Shown here: piece by piece, positions 1 to 8,204 of the stretch
Position numbering within the stretch: position 1 is the stretch's first letter
Layout of the letters: the number at the start of each line of letters is the position of its first letter
Assembly (NCBI GenBank): GCA_047626155.1
Contig: JBLHRR010000068.1
Coordinates: 1-26,456, forward strand
Reading direction: 5' to 3'
DNA: 26,456 bases
Source of the DNA: CALGLS01 sp047626155
Lineage (GTDB): Bacteria > Bacteroidota > Bacteroidia > Chitinophagales > Saprospiraceae
Program-made: the position numbers and the translations under genes
The notes under the pieces: generated by a model
Databases searched by the model: none
What the model saw: the letters and a program-made list of their open reading frames with translations, nothing else
Told to the model about the DNA's origin: nothing

Positions 1-939
1 TTTAGAAATAGTACAGTCATTGACTGTTGCACCAATGGCATTTGGAGAAAAAACATCTGCTTCTATTTCATACAAATCTTCTCCATTTTCGATGACTGTT
101 ACTTGGCCCTTAGGAAAGGCCTTTCTAATTTGTTCTCGTTTCGGCGCCCAGTTATCGAAGACGGTGACCCGAGCACCTGCGGCTACAGCTTGCTCCAATA
201 CATGGTAGCCTACGTTACCTGCACCTTCGATGAGAACATGTATTCCTTTGAGGTCTCTGGACGGATCGTTTACGCCTTGCAAAAAATGAACACCGGCTAA
301 GAGGCCTTTGAAAACACCTTTGGCTGTAGCCGTACTAGGATTAGATGAGCCTCCAATTTCTTTAGGTATGCAGGTGCAAAAACGATTGTTGGCGTGGATC
401 AACCGCATGTCTTCGGGAGTGGTGTTCATGTCTTCTGCACAAACGTATAACCCGTTTAGGCTGGCGATGAAGCGGCCAAAATTCGTGAAAATTTTTGTTC
501 TAATTTCTACTGGAACGAGCTTCGGAGAAGTAGGTGGATGAATGACTGATTTTCCGCCACCCCACCAAATCTGAGCGAAAGAATTTTTCTCTGTCATTCC
601 TTTTGACAAACGCATGGCATCCGTAAATATATTGTTGACCGTTTCGTAACGCTTTAGTCTGGTACCTCCTTGACCTGCTCCTCTAATCGTTCGGTGGACA
701 GCCACTACAAAGAGAGAATCAGTTTCCGCATCTGCTTCAAAAAAAATGCCCTCGTGGCCGCTATAGTCTGGAGAACTTGTTATGAATTTAGTAAAAGGTT
801 CCAGCAGTGGATTGGAAGTTTTGACAAGGCCGTCTTTGTGGACAATGTAACCTCGGCTGATTTTTTCATCTTTGAGCCAACTTACAAATTGGTCTGTGTT
901 TAGATTTTTAAACTCTATTTTCTGAGTAGTCACGTTCAT
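1..939 (-). CDS. Leu/Phe/Val-type amino acid dehydrogenase (partial, 3' end outside window)
   Basis: This is an NAD(P)-dependent dehydrogenase of the Glu/Leu/Phe/Val family that oxidatively deaminates a branched-chain or aromatic amino acid in the cytoplasm. I translated the minus strand from ATG at 939. It stays open for 313 codons to position 1, so roughly the last 50 residues are missing. Visible motifs are GGTR (91-94), the MTEK substrate lysine (K118), the glycine-rich GGGK (K130), the AEDMNTT segment with the likely catalytic D170, and the Rossmann loop GAGNVG (239-244) followed by a cofactor-binding aspartate near 262. The MTxKN, GGGK and AED..TT pattern matches leucine dehydrogenase rather than hexameric glutamate dehydrogenase, though WW replaces the usual small residues just before GGGK. 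Exact substrate cannot be read. A -7-like element (TATCTTAG, 999-1006) lies upstream, without a good -33 partner. Confidence 0.88.
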   Translation of the reverse strand, partial: MNVTTQKIEFKNLNTDQFVSWLKDEKISRGYIVHKDGLVKTSNPLLEPFTKFITSSPDYSGHEGIFFEADAETDSLFVVAVHRTIRGAGQGGTRLKRYETVNNIFTDAMRLSKGMTEKNSFAQIWWGGGKSVIHPPTSPKLVPVEIRTKIFTNFGRFIASLNGLYVCAEDMNTTPEDMRLIHANNRFCTCIPKEIGGSSNPSTATAKGVFKGLLAGVHFLQGVNDPSRDLKGIHVLIEGAGNVGYHVLEQAVAAGARVTVFDNWAPKREQIRKAFPKGQVTVIENGEDLYEIEADVFSPNAIGATVNDCTISK

Positions 940-1100
940 TTTGCGGTATGGTATTAAATGGTTCTATTATATGATCAAGTTGGACCTTGATTACTGTGCT
1001 AAGATACGGAGATTTGAGGATTTTTAGCAGAGGATTTTTAACTTTTTCCCTTGACTCGCTGCCGAATAGGCGACACGTAATGCTCTTTTATTGCGGATGC

Positions 1101-1152
1101 CCACGCAGAGCGCACAGAGCGAACGCGTTTTCTCACGATCGCTCTGTGTGGT
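1101..1152. repeat. Palindromic intergenic repeat, copy 1
   Basis: The left arm CCACGCAGAGCG (1101-1112) and the right arm CGCTCTGTGTGG (ending at 1151) are reverse complements except at one position, with a central spacer of about 27 bp. A second, diverged copy lies 40 bp downstream at 1190-1250. The CACGCAGAG / CTCTGTGTGG ends resemble a class of dispersed intergenic repeats that I associate with Bacteroidota genomes; that comparison is from memory. Confidence 0.65.
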
Positions 1153-1189
1153 TAATTATTTTCGATATAGTTCAATATAGTGTATTTAC

Positions 1190-1250
1190 TCACGCAGAGA
1201 GCGCTGAGGCCGCTGAGGTGATACGTGAACGAGATGGCGCTGTGTGGTGA
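1190..1250. repeat. Palindromic intergenic repeat, copy 2
   Basis: This is a diverged second copy of the 1101-1152 element. It begins TCACGCAGAGAGCGC and ends GCGCTGTGTGGTGA, which are imperfect inverted repeats of each other. The middle holds an additional GCTGAGGCCGCTGAGG tandem. The order of motifs is the same as in copy 1, so the two look like tandem insertions or a local duplication. Confidence 0.6.
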
Positions 1251-1312
1251 TTTATTTGCGCCCAATCACCCTTTTTACTCGCGATTCGTGTGATCTTTCG
1301 CTTAGGCATGAG

Positions 1313-2914
1313 CTAGTCACGGACAAACCTATGCACTTCCAGTCTATCACCAAAACTGAGATGCATAATGTAGACTTGCGGATTTAAGCCTTCTAGGTTG
1401 ACCTTTTCTGCGAAAGCATTTATATTATTTTTAAAGAAAACCAATTGGCCTAAGGCGTCATATATTTTGATTTCCTGAATCAACTTTTTCTTTGATTGAA
1501 CATGAATATAGTTAGCCGCCGGGTTAGGAAAAATTAAGGTTTCATTTTCTGCCGTCGTCTCTTCAACAGCATCAAGTAGACAAGGAAAACAGGAACTACC
1601 TCCGCAGTCAATGGCTGCCTCATCTCCATTTTTGATTCCGTCATTACAAGACCAAGAGTAAAAGATACTGTCTGCTTCATTTTCTAATTCTTCGATAACG
1701 ATTTGTTGATCTGCGGAAAGTCCGTTTATTAATAAATCGGTGGTTTCTAGTGGGTCATTTTGCAAATCAAAAAACTCCTGGCTTCCATCGGATTGTTGGA
1801 TTAATTTGTATTGATTATTTCGAATAGCTCTAGCTGTATTATTGGTGCCTAGTTCTGAATAGTTGTATCTTTTTTGGGCTGCGTTCTGATCAGAAAGCAA
1901 GGGATAGAAACTGAAACTATTGTCAATTCCGCCTTGAAGATCGGTTCCTAACAATTCCGTTACAGTAGCGAAGATATCGGAGAAACTGACCAGGGCATCT
2001 TCCTGCTCATTCATTCGAGTGACCCCGTAGCCTGTTACAAACATCGGTACTCGAATACCTCCTTCATACAAGGTGCCTTTTCCATGCATGTTCGGGTATT
2101 CCTGAAGTACATTATTAGGTGTTCCGTTATCGCCTACGAAAATAATAAGGGTACTATCTTTTTGTTCCTGCGTCAATGAATTGTATAAGCGACCCACTTC
2201 ATGATCTACAGATTCGATCATGCACATAAATTGATTTTGATTTCCATTGGTTTGTGGCCAAGTGTATAAAGAATCTGGTGGGATGTGAAAAGGCGAATGC
2301 GGTGCATTGTGCGCTACCCAGAGTAACCAGGGGGCTGTTTGGTTGTCAAGCCAGTCGATTGCTTCGTCTGTGTAATGTGTAGTAACGTATTCGGTAGATG
2401 GATTTGTCACTCCATTTTCTGTTCGCTCCCAGTCGTTATAATCAGGAACACAGCAAGGGATGGAACCTATGTAATGATCGACACCTTGAGTGTTTGGAGA
2501 GTTGTCATTTCCTAAGTGCCATTTTCCAATTACAGCATCTGCGTAAGCTCCGTTGGTGATCGTTTCTATTTGTTCGAATATTGTATTTTGATTGTTAGCG
2601 AGGTTTGGCCCCGACTGCATCACTCCGTTTTTGTTTCCGAATCTTCCGGTGAGCATGGAGGCACGGCTTGGTGCGCAAGTGGGATAAGACCAGGCGTTGG
2701 TGAACAGAATGCCTTCACTAATCAGGGCATCGATATTGGGAGTACTGGGGAGATTCATTCCTAATCCGTAGGCGCTGATCGCGTCAATTCCTACATCATC
2801 TGCTATGATGACGAGGATGTTCGGACGATTTTGGGCAGATAGATTTATGGTTGAAAAGAGGAGGGAGAAGAGGATGAATGTGAGGGTTCTACAATCTTGT
2901 AAGGGTTTGGGCAT
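1313..2914 (-). CDS. Secreted sulfatase with T9SS C-terminal sorting domain
   Basis: This is a 533-aa type I formylglycine-dependent sulfatase that should hydrolyse sulfate esters, probably of polysaccharides, outside the cell. It starts with a signal peptide (about 1-28, ending LSAQN). The alkaline-phosphatase-fold core follows: metal-binding DD at 39-40, the CAPSR signature with C80 as the formylglycine precursor, GKWHLG (130-135), and GDNG with D262/N263. Residues 423-445 form a six-cysteine module of the pattern CxDGIxNGxE...DCGGxxCxPC. Residues 460-533 are a type A T9SS sorting domain (PNPAANYI, YDALGQLV, and a basic C-terminus). No sulfatase-maturating enzyme, SusC/D pair or glycoside hydrolase is nearby, so its substrate is unknown and it is an orphan rather than part of a polysaccharide locus here. 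Confidence 0.93.
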   Translation of the reverse strand: MPKPLQDCRTLTFILFSLLFSTINLSAQNRPNILVIIADDVGIDAISAYGLGMNLPSTPNIDALISEGILFTNAWSYPTCAPSRASMLTGRFGNKNGVMQSGPNLANNQNTIFEQIETITNGAYADAVIGKWHLGNDNSPNTQGVDHYIGSIPCCVPDYNDWERTENGVTNPSTEYVTTHYTDEAIDWLDNQTAPWLLWVAHNAPHSPFHIPPDSLYTWPQTNGNQNQFMCMIESVDHEVGRLYNSLTQEQKDSTLIIFVGDNGTPNNVLQEYPNMHGKGTLYEGGIRVPMFVTGYGVTRMNEQEDALVSFSDIFATVTELLGTDLQGGIDNSFSFYPLLSDQNAAQKRYNYSELGTNNTARAIRNNQYKLIQQSDGSQEFFDLQNDPLETTDLLINGLSADQQIVIEELENEADSIFYSWSCNDGIKNGDEAAIDCGGSSCFPCLLDAVEETTAENETLIFPNPAANYIHVQSKKKLIQEIKIYDALGQLVFFKNNINAFAEKVNLEGLNPQVYIMHLSFGDRLEVHRFVRD

Positions 2915-3042
2915 TTTTTGTTTTGTTTGGGTGAGTAGGAATTGGAATTGGTTTGAGTTCGTGCTGATTTATCTTTATTTTTAAGCGCTAAAAACCTTAG
3001 ACTTAGTAGCGGGGGGAAAGGTTTAATATTGAGCGATCCACT

Positions 3043-3372
3043 TCAAACAACTCTTGCAAAAATTGCAGAACCAACAATCAGTAAGAACAACAGAATATTT
3101 AAAACTCCTCCTACCCATTTAAACCAAGTCGATGGTTCTTTCTTCACAAAACTTAAAACCATCATCACGATTCCAGTCAAGCAAAGTATTTGAATTGCAG
3201 TTACAATAACAATCGGCGGCTCTGAGAGACTTACACTTGCTTTGATTGCTCTCGGAGTACTTGAAAAGAGATAAGTAGACAACCCCAAAGTTAGGAGCGA
3301 TGCAATCAAAGATAGTTTTGAAAATATCTTTTGGTTATTTTTGAATTCTATTTCGTCTAAGATTTCGTTCAT
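3043..3372 (-). CDS. Small membrane protein of unknown function (109 aa)
   Basis: I do not recognise this family. The protein has a short charged N-terminus (1-17) and three hydrophobic stretches suitable for membrane helices (about 20-38, 50-75 and 85-107), separated by a basic/aromatic loop (KKEPSTWFKW). It lies 66 bp downstream of hisIE on the same strand and could be read from the his operon. However, a -7-like element (TATCTTTA, plus-strand 3410-3417) just upstream suggests it may have its own promoter; there is no good -33 match. There are no catalytic motifs. A role in histidine synthesis is not implied by the sequence. Confidence 0.65.
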   Translation of the reverse strand: MNEILDEIEFKNNQKIFSKLSLIASLLTLGLSTYLFSSTPRAIKASVSLSEPPIVIVTAIQILCLTGIVMMVLSFVKKEPSTWFKWVGGVLNILLFLLIVGSAIFARVV

Positions 3373-3438
3373 TGTTTGGTGTTTTCCTTATCCTTAATTC
3401 GAACGCTCGTAAAGATAGAAAGAAAAAGCAATCTACTA

Positions 3439-4026
3439 CTACTTCCTCCGCCCCTCCAAAACAACCTCAACATCCTCCAACCCAAACCCCTTAGCTTTCA
3501 ACAATATCAAAAAGTGATACATTAAATCAGCCGCTTCATTTTTAAATAAATCATCATCATTCCCTAAAGCTTCTATCACTAATTCAACCGCCTCTTCTCC
3601 TACCTTTTGAGCGACTTTGTTCATCCCTTTATTGTACAACTTATTGGTATAGGATTGTTCGTCATTTTCATCAATCCGTTGGCCAATCGTTTTTTCCAAT
3701 TCATAGATAAAACCCTTCGTGGTTTCTTCTTTAAAACAGGAAGTACTACCGGTGTGGCAAGTTGGCCCTAGTGGTGTGGCTTTAATCAAGATCGTATCAT
3801 TGTCACAATCGATACGGATGTCTTTCACCATTAAAAAATTACCAGACTCTTCTCCTTTTGTCCACAGCCTTTTTTTACTTCTACTGTAAAAAGTAACTTT
3901 CCTTTCCTTCTTAGTTTTCTCGAGTGCTTCAAGGTTCATATAGCCGAGCATGAGTACTTGCAAGGTACTGGCATTTTGAATAATTACTGGAACGAGTCCA
4001 TTATTTTTATTGAAATCTATTGTCAT
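3439..4026 (-). CDS. hisIE: Bifunctional phosphoribosyl-AMP cyclohydrolase / phosphoribosyl-ATP pyrophosphatase
   Basis: This fused enzyme carries out the second and third steps of histidine synthesis, hydrolysing PR-ATP to PR-AMP and opening its ring to ProFAR. The HisI domain is N-terminal (about 1-105), with the metal-binding DCDND (73-77) and cysteines C90 and C97 in GPTCHTGSTSCF, which bind zinc in the family. The HisE domain is C-terminal (about 108-195), an all-helical MazG-like fold with KVGEEAVELVIEA and the later AADLMYHFLILL helix. At 195 aa it has the normal length for the fusion. It is the last his cistron, 28 bp after hisF, the largest spacing in the distal part of the operon. 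Confidence 0.97.
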   Translation of the reverse strand: MTIDFNKNNGLVPVIIQNASTLQVLMLGYMNLEALEKTKKERKVTFYSRSKKRLWTKGEESGNFLMVKDIRIDCDNDTILIKATPLGPTCHTGSTSCFKEETTKGFIYELEKTIGQRIDENDEQSYTNKLYNKGMNKVAQKVGEEAVELVIEALGNDDDLFKNEAADLMYHFLILLKAKGFGLEDVEVVLEGRRK

Positions 4027-4054
4027 TTTATTTATTTTTTAAATAGAGGCTTAA

Positions 4055-4810
4055 TTAATACCGCACTGATATATCTTCTGATCTTAAATACTTTTTCAAT
4101 TCCGGAATTGGTATTTCTCTGTAATGAAAAACACTAGCTGCCAACCCTCCTGTTGCTTTCGTTTTTTCGAATACTTCTTTAAAGTGCTGTTTAGAACCTG
4201 CGCCTCCTGAAGCAATGACTGGGATATTTACGGCCGTAGATACTTTGTTAGTAATGTCTAGTGCGAAGCCAGCTTTTGTTCCATCGTTATTCATGGAGGT
4301 CAGTAGTATTTCTCCAGCGCCTAATTGTTCTACTTGCTTGGCCCAATCTATCGTCCTATGTGCGGTGGCTGTTCTGCCTCCGTGGACAAATACTTTCCAT
4401 TCATTATTTATAAATTTTGTATCAATTGCAACCACCACACATTGGCTACCAAATTCCTTTGCAATTTCTGAAATGAACTCCGGATTTTTAACAGCCGCTG
4501 AATTAATACTTATTTTATCTGCTCCCGCGCTGATCAATTCTCGTACATTTTCCAATGTATTTATTCCGCCGCCAACAGTGAAAGGTATATTTATTTCTTT
4601 TGCGATTTGTTGCACTAGCGCTACAAGCGTTTTCCGTTTTTCTACCGTTGCCGTAATATCTAAAAATACCAGTTCGTCTGCGCCCTCTTCTTTGTATTTC
4701 TTAGCCAAAGCTATAGGGTCGCCAGCATCACGGATACCTACGAAGTTGATTCCCTTTACCGTTCTACCGTCTTTAATATCCAAGCAGGGTATGATTCTTT
4801 TTTTCAACAT
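4055..4810 (-). CDS. hisF: Imidazole glycerol phosphate synthase, cyclase subunit
   Basis: HisF is the TIM-barrel cyclase that, with HisH, converts PRFAR and ammonia to imidazole glycerol phosphate and AICAR. The 251-aa protein has the family's length. The general acid/base pair D11 (CLDIKDG) and D130 (VVAIDTK) is present, as are the half-barrel phosphate loops GGGI (80-83) and ASGGAG near residues 200-205. The C-terminus (SVRY) is slightly atypical but complete. Its start overlaps the end of hisA by 7 nt (4804-4810), consistent with translational coupling inside the his operon. Confidence 0.97.
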   Translation of the reverse strand: MLKKRIIPCLDIKDGRTVKGINFVGIRDAGDPIALAKKYKEEGADELVFLDITATVEKRKTLVALVQQIAKEINIPFTVGGGINTLENVRELISAGADKISINSAAVKNPEFISEIAKEFGSQCVVVAIDTKFINNEWKVFVHGGRTATAHRTIDWAKQVEQLGAGEILLTSMNNDGTKAGFALDITNKVSTAVNIPVIASGGAGSKQHFKEVFEKTKATGGLAASVFHYREIPIPELKKYLRSEDISVRY

Positions 4811-5517
4811 AATTGTTCTAATTCTTTTAGCGTGATTTTATTTTCATAAAAAGCTTTTCCAATAATAGCGCCTTCGCATCCGATGGCTTGCAATTGTTTT
4901 ACATCCTGAAAGCAGGAAACGCCACCGCTTGCGATTAATTGAATGTTAGTTTTTTCCAGAATTTCTTTGTACAATTCATTGGAGGTTCCTTCCAGCATTC
5001 CGTCTTTTTCAATATCAGTACAAATGACGTATGCAATTCCTTTTTTTTCATAGTCTTCTATAAAGTCTACTACATCGAATCCCGAACTTTCTAACCAGCC
5101 GTTAGTTGCTATTTTTCTATTTTTACAATCCGCTCCTAATATGATTTTTTCAGAACCGTATTCCAACAACCATTTGGTAAACAGCTCCGGGTTATTGGCT
5201 GCAATGCTCCCTCCTGTAATTTGATTCGCTCCACATTCAAAAGCGATGCGTAAGTCTTCATCAGATTTTAAGCCACCTCCAAAGTCAATCTTTAAACTAG
5301 TAGCACTACTGATTTTTTCCAGAATTTTATAATTGACAATATGCTTTGATTTTGCTCCATCCAAGTCTACCAAATGTAAGTACTGAATACCGCTGCCTTC
5401 AAATTGCTTAGCTACTTCTACAGGGTTTTCGTTGTATACTTTTTTGGTAGCATAATCTCCTTTTGACAATCGCACACATTTACCTTCTATGATGTCTATT
5501 GCTGGTATTATTCTCAT
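4804..5517 (-). CDS. hisA: ProFAR isomerase (phosphoribosylformimino-AICAR-P isomerase)
   Basis: HisA carries out the Amadori isomerisation of ProFAR to PRFAR, the fourth step of the pathway. The 237-aa TIM barrel shows the catalytic pair D8 (IPAIDIIEGK) and D130 (GADCK), the HisA-typical CTDIEKDGM (T167/D168), and the phosphate-binding motifs DFGGG (78-82) and ASGGVS. The retained VRLSKGDY segment after the first strand distinguishes it from its paralogue HisF next door. It overlaps hisH by 4 nt upstream (5514-5517) and hisF by 7 nt downstream. Confidence 0.97.
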   Translation of the reverse strand: MRIIPAIDIIEGKCVRLSKGDYATKKVYNENPVEVAKQFEGSGIQYLHLVDLDGAKSKHIVNYKILEKISSATSLKIDFGGGLKSDEDLRIAFECGANQITGGSIAANNPELFTKWLLEYGSEKIILGADCKNRKIATNGWLESSGFDVVDFIEDYEKKGIAYVICTDIEKDGMLEGTSNELYKEILEKTNIQLIASGGVSCFQDVKQLQAIGCEGAIIGKAFYENKITLKELEQLC

Positions 5518-6092
5518 AATTCTAAAAAGTTTTTTAAAATTTGCTCCCCAATTATTGCTGATTTTTCAGGATGAAATTGGCTAGCGTAAAAATTGTTCTT
5601 TTGCATAGCTGCACTAAATGGCGTAATGTAATCACAGGTTGCAACAGTAGACTTACAAACCGTAGCATAATAGCTATGAACATAATACACATCGTTTTCT
5701 TTTTCAACTTTATTAAAAAGTTGACTTTCCAAGCTTGTAAAATTATTCCAACCCATATGGGGTACGATCTCCTTTGGCGGAAAGCGTTTCACCTCACTGT
5801 CGAATATTCCCAAACATTCGGTCTGCCCTTCTTCGCTGTAGGTACACATCAATTGTAGCCCGAGACAGATCCCTAACATCGGTTGTTTGATCGCTAGAAT
5901 TACTTTGTCCAATTCTTTTTTCCTAAGATATTTCATCGCTGAACTAGCCTCCCCCACTCCTGGAAATATTACTTTTTCTGCTTGTAGAATCGTAGTTGCG
6001 TTATCCGTAATAACACTTTCATACCCCAATCGACTGAGCGCGTTCTGGACAGAACTAATATTCCCTGCGTTGTATTTAATTATTGCAATCAT
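5514..6092 (-). CDS. hisH: Imidazole glycerol phosphate synthase, glutaminase subunit
   Basis: HisH is a class I glutamine amidotransferase that supplies ammonia to HisF. Its 192 residues carry the catalytic triad: nucleophile C76 in GICLGLQ, and H174 and E176 in FHPEKS. The oxyanion-region motif PGVGEA lies at 44-49. The N-terminus (YNAGNISSVQNAL) is typical of HisH. It overlaps hisB by 4 nt (6089-6092) and hisA by 4 nt. It is separated from its partner gene hisF by hisA, the common bacterial arrangement. Confidence 0.97.
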   Translation of the reverse strand: MIAIIKYNAGNISSVQNALSRLGYESVITDNATTILQAEKVIFPGVGEASSAMKYLRKKELDKVILAIKQPMLGICLGLQLMCTYSEEGQTECLGIFDSEVKRFPPKEIVPHMGWNNFTSLESQLFNKVEKENDVYYVHSYYATVCKSTVATCDYITPFSAAMQKNNFYASQFHPEKSAIIGEQILKNFLEL

Positions 6093-7177
6093 AGGATTCC
6101 TTTTGTACTTGGCACCGCGTAGTTATTTGTTTTATTGACCGCCATTTTTATCGCTTTAGCGAAAGCTTTAAATATCGCTTCTATCTTGTGGTGTTCGTTT
6201 TCGCCTTCTGCTTTTATATTCAAGTTACATTTCGCCCCATCACTAAATGATTTAAAAAAGTGCAAAAACATTTCTGTTGGCATTTCTCCAACCATTTCTC
6301 TTTTGAAATCTGCCTCCCAAACCAACCAAGGCCTACCGCCAAAATCTATAGCCACTTGAGCTAAGCAATCATCCATCGGCAATAAAAACCCATAGCGTTC
6401 TATTCCTTTTTTGCTTCCTAATGCTTTTAAAAATGTCTCCCCTAGCGTTATGGCAACATCTTCAATCGTGTGGTGCTCATCTATTTCAAGGTCACCGTTT
6501 ACGGCAATGGACAAGTCAATATTCCCATGCCTTGAAACTTGCTCTAACATATGGTCGAAAAAACCTAAGCCTGTTGAAATAGAAGACTGCCCACTGCCAT
6601 CTAAATTGACAGTTATGTTTATATCGGTTTCTTTGGTTTTTCGGTTACTAGTCGCCTGCCTTGGTTTTTCTTTTAAATACTGATAAATATCTTTCCAACT
6701 TTTGGTTGACAAAATCGCTTCTTCAGATTCTTCTCCGATGAAAATGCCTTGGGCTTTTAGATTTACGGCAAGTTCCATGTCGCTTCCTCTGTCCCCAATT
6801 ACATAGGAATTGGATAAATCGTAATTGCCATAAATATATTGGTTGAGCAGACCCGTTCGCGGTTTTCGAGTAGGTGCATTTTCTTTCGGAAAACTTTTAT
6901 CAATTAAAACTTCAGCAAACGCCACCCCTTCATTTTTAAACGCTTCAATGATTTTATTCTGCGCAGGCCAAAAAGTTTCTTCTGGGAAGGAGTCCGTTCC
7001 CAAACCGTCTTGATTGGTGACCATTACTAATTCGTAATCTAACTCTAGCGCTATTTTGGAGAGCCATTGAAATACGCCCGGATAAAATTCTAATTTTTCT
7101 AAACGGTCTAACTGATAATCAATCGGTGGTTCTATCACCAAAGTACCGTCTCTATCTATAAATAATATTTTTTTCAT
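6089..7177 (-). CDS. hisB: Bifunctional histidinol-phosphatase / imidazoleglycerol-phosphate dehydratase
   Basis: This fused enzyme performs the dehydration of imidazole glycerol phosphate and the dephosphorylation of histidinol phosphate. The N-terminal HAD phosphatase domain (about 1-165) has the DxDxT loop FIDRDGTL (D8, D10), the motif MVTNQDGLG, and GDRGSDMELA. The C-terminal IGPD domain (about 170-362) has the metal-binding histidine motifs FFDHMLEQ and DEHHTIEDVA, and later the GENEHHKIEAIFKA repeat of the same ligands. At 362 aa it is the full-length fusion known from enterobacteria and Bacteroidota. One base separates its start from the hisC stop. Confidence 0.97.
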   Translation of the reverse strand: MKKILFIDRDGTLVIEPPIDYQLDRLEKLEFYPGVFQWLSKIALELDYELVMVTNQDGLGTDSFPEETFWPAQNKIIEAFKNEGVAFAEVLIDKSFPKENAPTRKPRTGLLNQYIYGNYDLSNSYVIGDRGSDMELAVNLKAQGIFIGEESEEAILSTKSWKDIYQYLKEKPRQATSNRKTKETDINITVNLDGSGQSSISTGLGFFDHMLEQVSRHGNIDLSIAVNGDLEIDEHHTIEDVAITLGETFLKALGSKKGIERYGFLLPMDDCLAQVAIDFGGRPWLVWEADFKREMVGEMPTEMFLHFFKSFSDGAKCNLNIKAEGENEHHKIEAIFKAFAKAIKMAVNKTNNYAVPSTKGIL

Positions 7178-7178
7178 T

Positions 7179-8204
7179 TTAAATTGATTTAAGTGCCTCC
7201 AATAAAATATTGTTTTGCTCGGGAGTGCCTACAGTAATGCGTAAGCCACCTTCTATCTGACTTGTCCTATTTCTAATAATGATTCCTTTTTCTTGTAATA
7301 AACTAAATACTTTTTCCGCATTTTTAAAAATGGCTAAAATGAAATTACCCTCCGTTGGATAAACCGTTTTCACATCGTCGATTCCTTTTAAAGCAGTCAT
7401 AAGGATTTCTCTTTGGGTTTTAATCTCTTTGATTTGCTCATTAACAAGGGCACTATTTCGCATGGCTTCCAACCCTCTAATTTGACTGAGTGTATTTACA
7501 TTATATGGCGGTTTTATTTTATTAAGAACTTCAATGATTTCAGGGTTCGCGAATGCCATTCCCAATCTTAAACCTGCCATTCCATAAGCTTTACTCATTG
7601 TTTGTAACACAACGACATTCGGAGCATCTTCTAACAATGAAATTGCGCTTTCTGTATTTGCAAAATCAATGTAAGCTTCATCTACAATCACGAGACCATT
7701 AAACGGTGCTGCTATTTCCTTAATAGTGCTTAGTGCATAAACATTTCCGGTAGGATTATTCGGCGAACAAATAAATAGCAATCCTTTTGAATTAACTTCC
7801 GACTTTATTTTTTCAACCCCTGGCAGTTCGAAATTGTTATTTAACCTTATTCTTACTATTTCTACATTATTAATTTTAGCGGACACCTCATACATACCAT
7901 AAGTTGGCGGAAACAAATATGCCTTATCTTCTCCTGGCTCGCAAAAAGCTCTGAATAAAAGATCGATGGCTTCGTCGCTTCCATTTCCGATAAATATTTG
8001 ATTCGAATTAATTTCTTTTATTTCAGAAACAGCCTTTTTCAGTTCCGACTGATAAGGATCCGGATAGCGATTCAAATCAGTATCAAAAGGATTTTCATTC
8101 GCATCTAGCCAAATACTTGCATCACCATTAAATTCTGACCTTGCCGAACTATATGGATTTAATTCTCGGATGTTTTTTCGCGTTATAACATTTATATCAA
8201 ACAT
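7179..8204 (-). CDS. hisC: Histidinol-phosphate aminotransferase
   Basis: HisC transfers an amino group from glutamate to imidazole acetol phosphate using PLP. The 341-aa fold-type I aminotransferase has the PLP lysine K205 in TMSKAYGMAGLRLG, the NPTGN motif (CSPNNPTGN, about 147-154), IVDEAYIDF (173-181) with the PLP-ring aspartate, and the N-terminal DANENPF substrate segment. Near-family length and an intact RNRT...GLRITVGT C-terminus indicate a complete enzyme. Its first 8 nt overlap the end of hisD (8197-8204). Confidence 0.96.
   Translation of the reverse strand: MFDINVITRKNIRELNPYSSARSEFNGDASIWLDANENPFDTDLNRYPDPYQSELKKAVSEIKEINSNQIFIGNGSDEAIDLLFRAFCEPGEDKAYLFPPTYGMYEVSAKINNVEIVRIRLNNNFELPGVEKIKSEVNSKGLLFICSPNNPTGNVYALSTIKEIAAPFNGLVIVDEAYIDFANTESAISLLEDAPNVVVLQTMSKAYGMAGLRLGMAFANPEIIEVLNKIKPPYNVNTLSQIRGLEAMRNSALVNEQIKEIKTQREILMTALKGIDDVKTVYPTEGNFILAIFKNAEKVFSLLQEKGIIIRNRTSQIEGGLRITVGTPEQNNILLEALKSI

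Larger units (their letters stand above)
940..1312. other. 373-bp gap: gdh-type gene upstream region and two palindromic repeats
   Basis: This gap lies between the start of the dehydrogenase gene and the end of the sulfatase gene, both on the minus strand. It contains the two inverted-repeat copies listed separately (1101-1152 and 1190-1250). I see no convincing coding frame. The open frame on the plus strand across 987-1250 is made of the repeat and has no family signature. No clear poly-U terminator follows the sulfatase. Confidence 0.6.

Noticed and set aside
987..1250. 87-codon plus-strand frame across the repeats
   Set aside because: Most of it is translation of the palindromic repeats, with no known domain or start signal.
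4215..4835. 206-codon open frame antisense to hisF
   Set aside because: It lies wholly on the opposite strand of a certain gene, has no family signature, and its hydrophobic composition mirrors the hisF codons.
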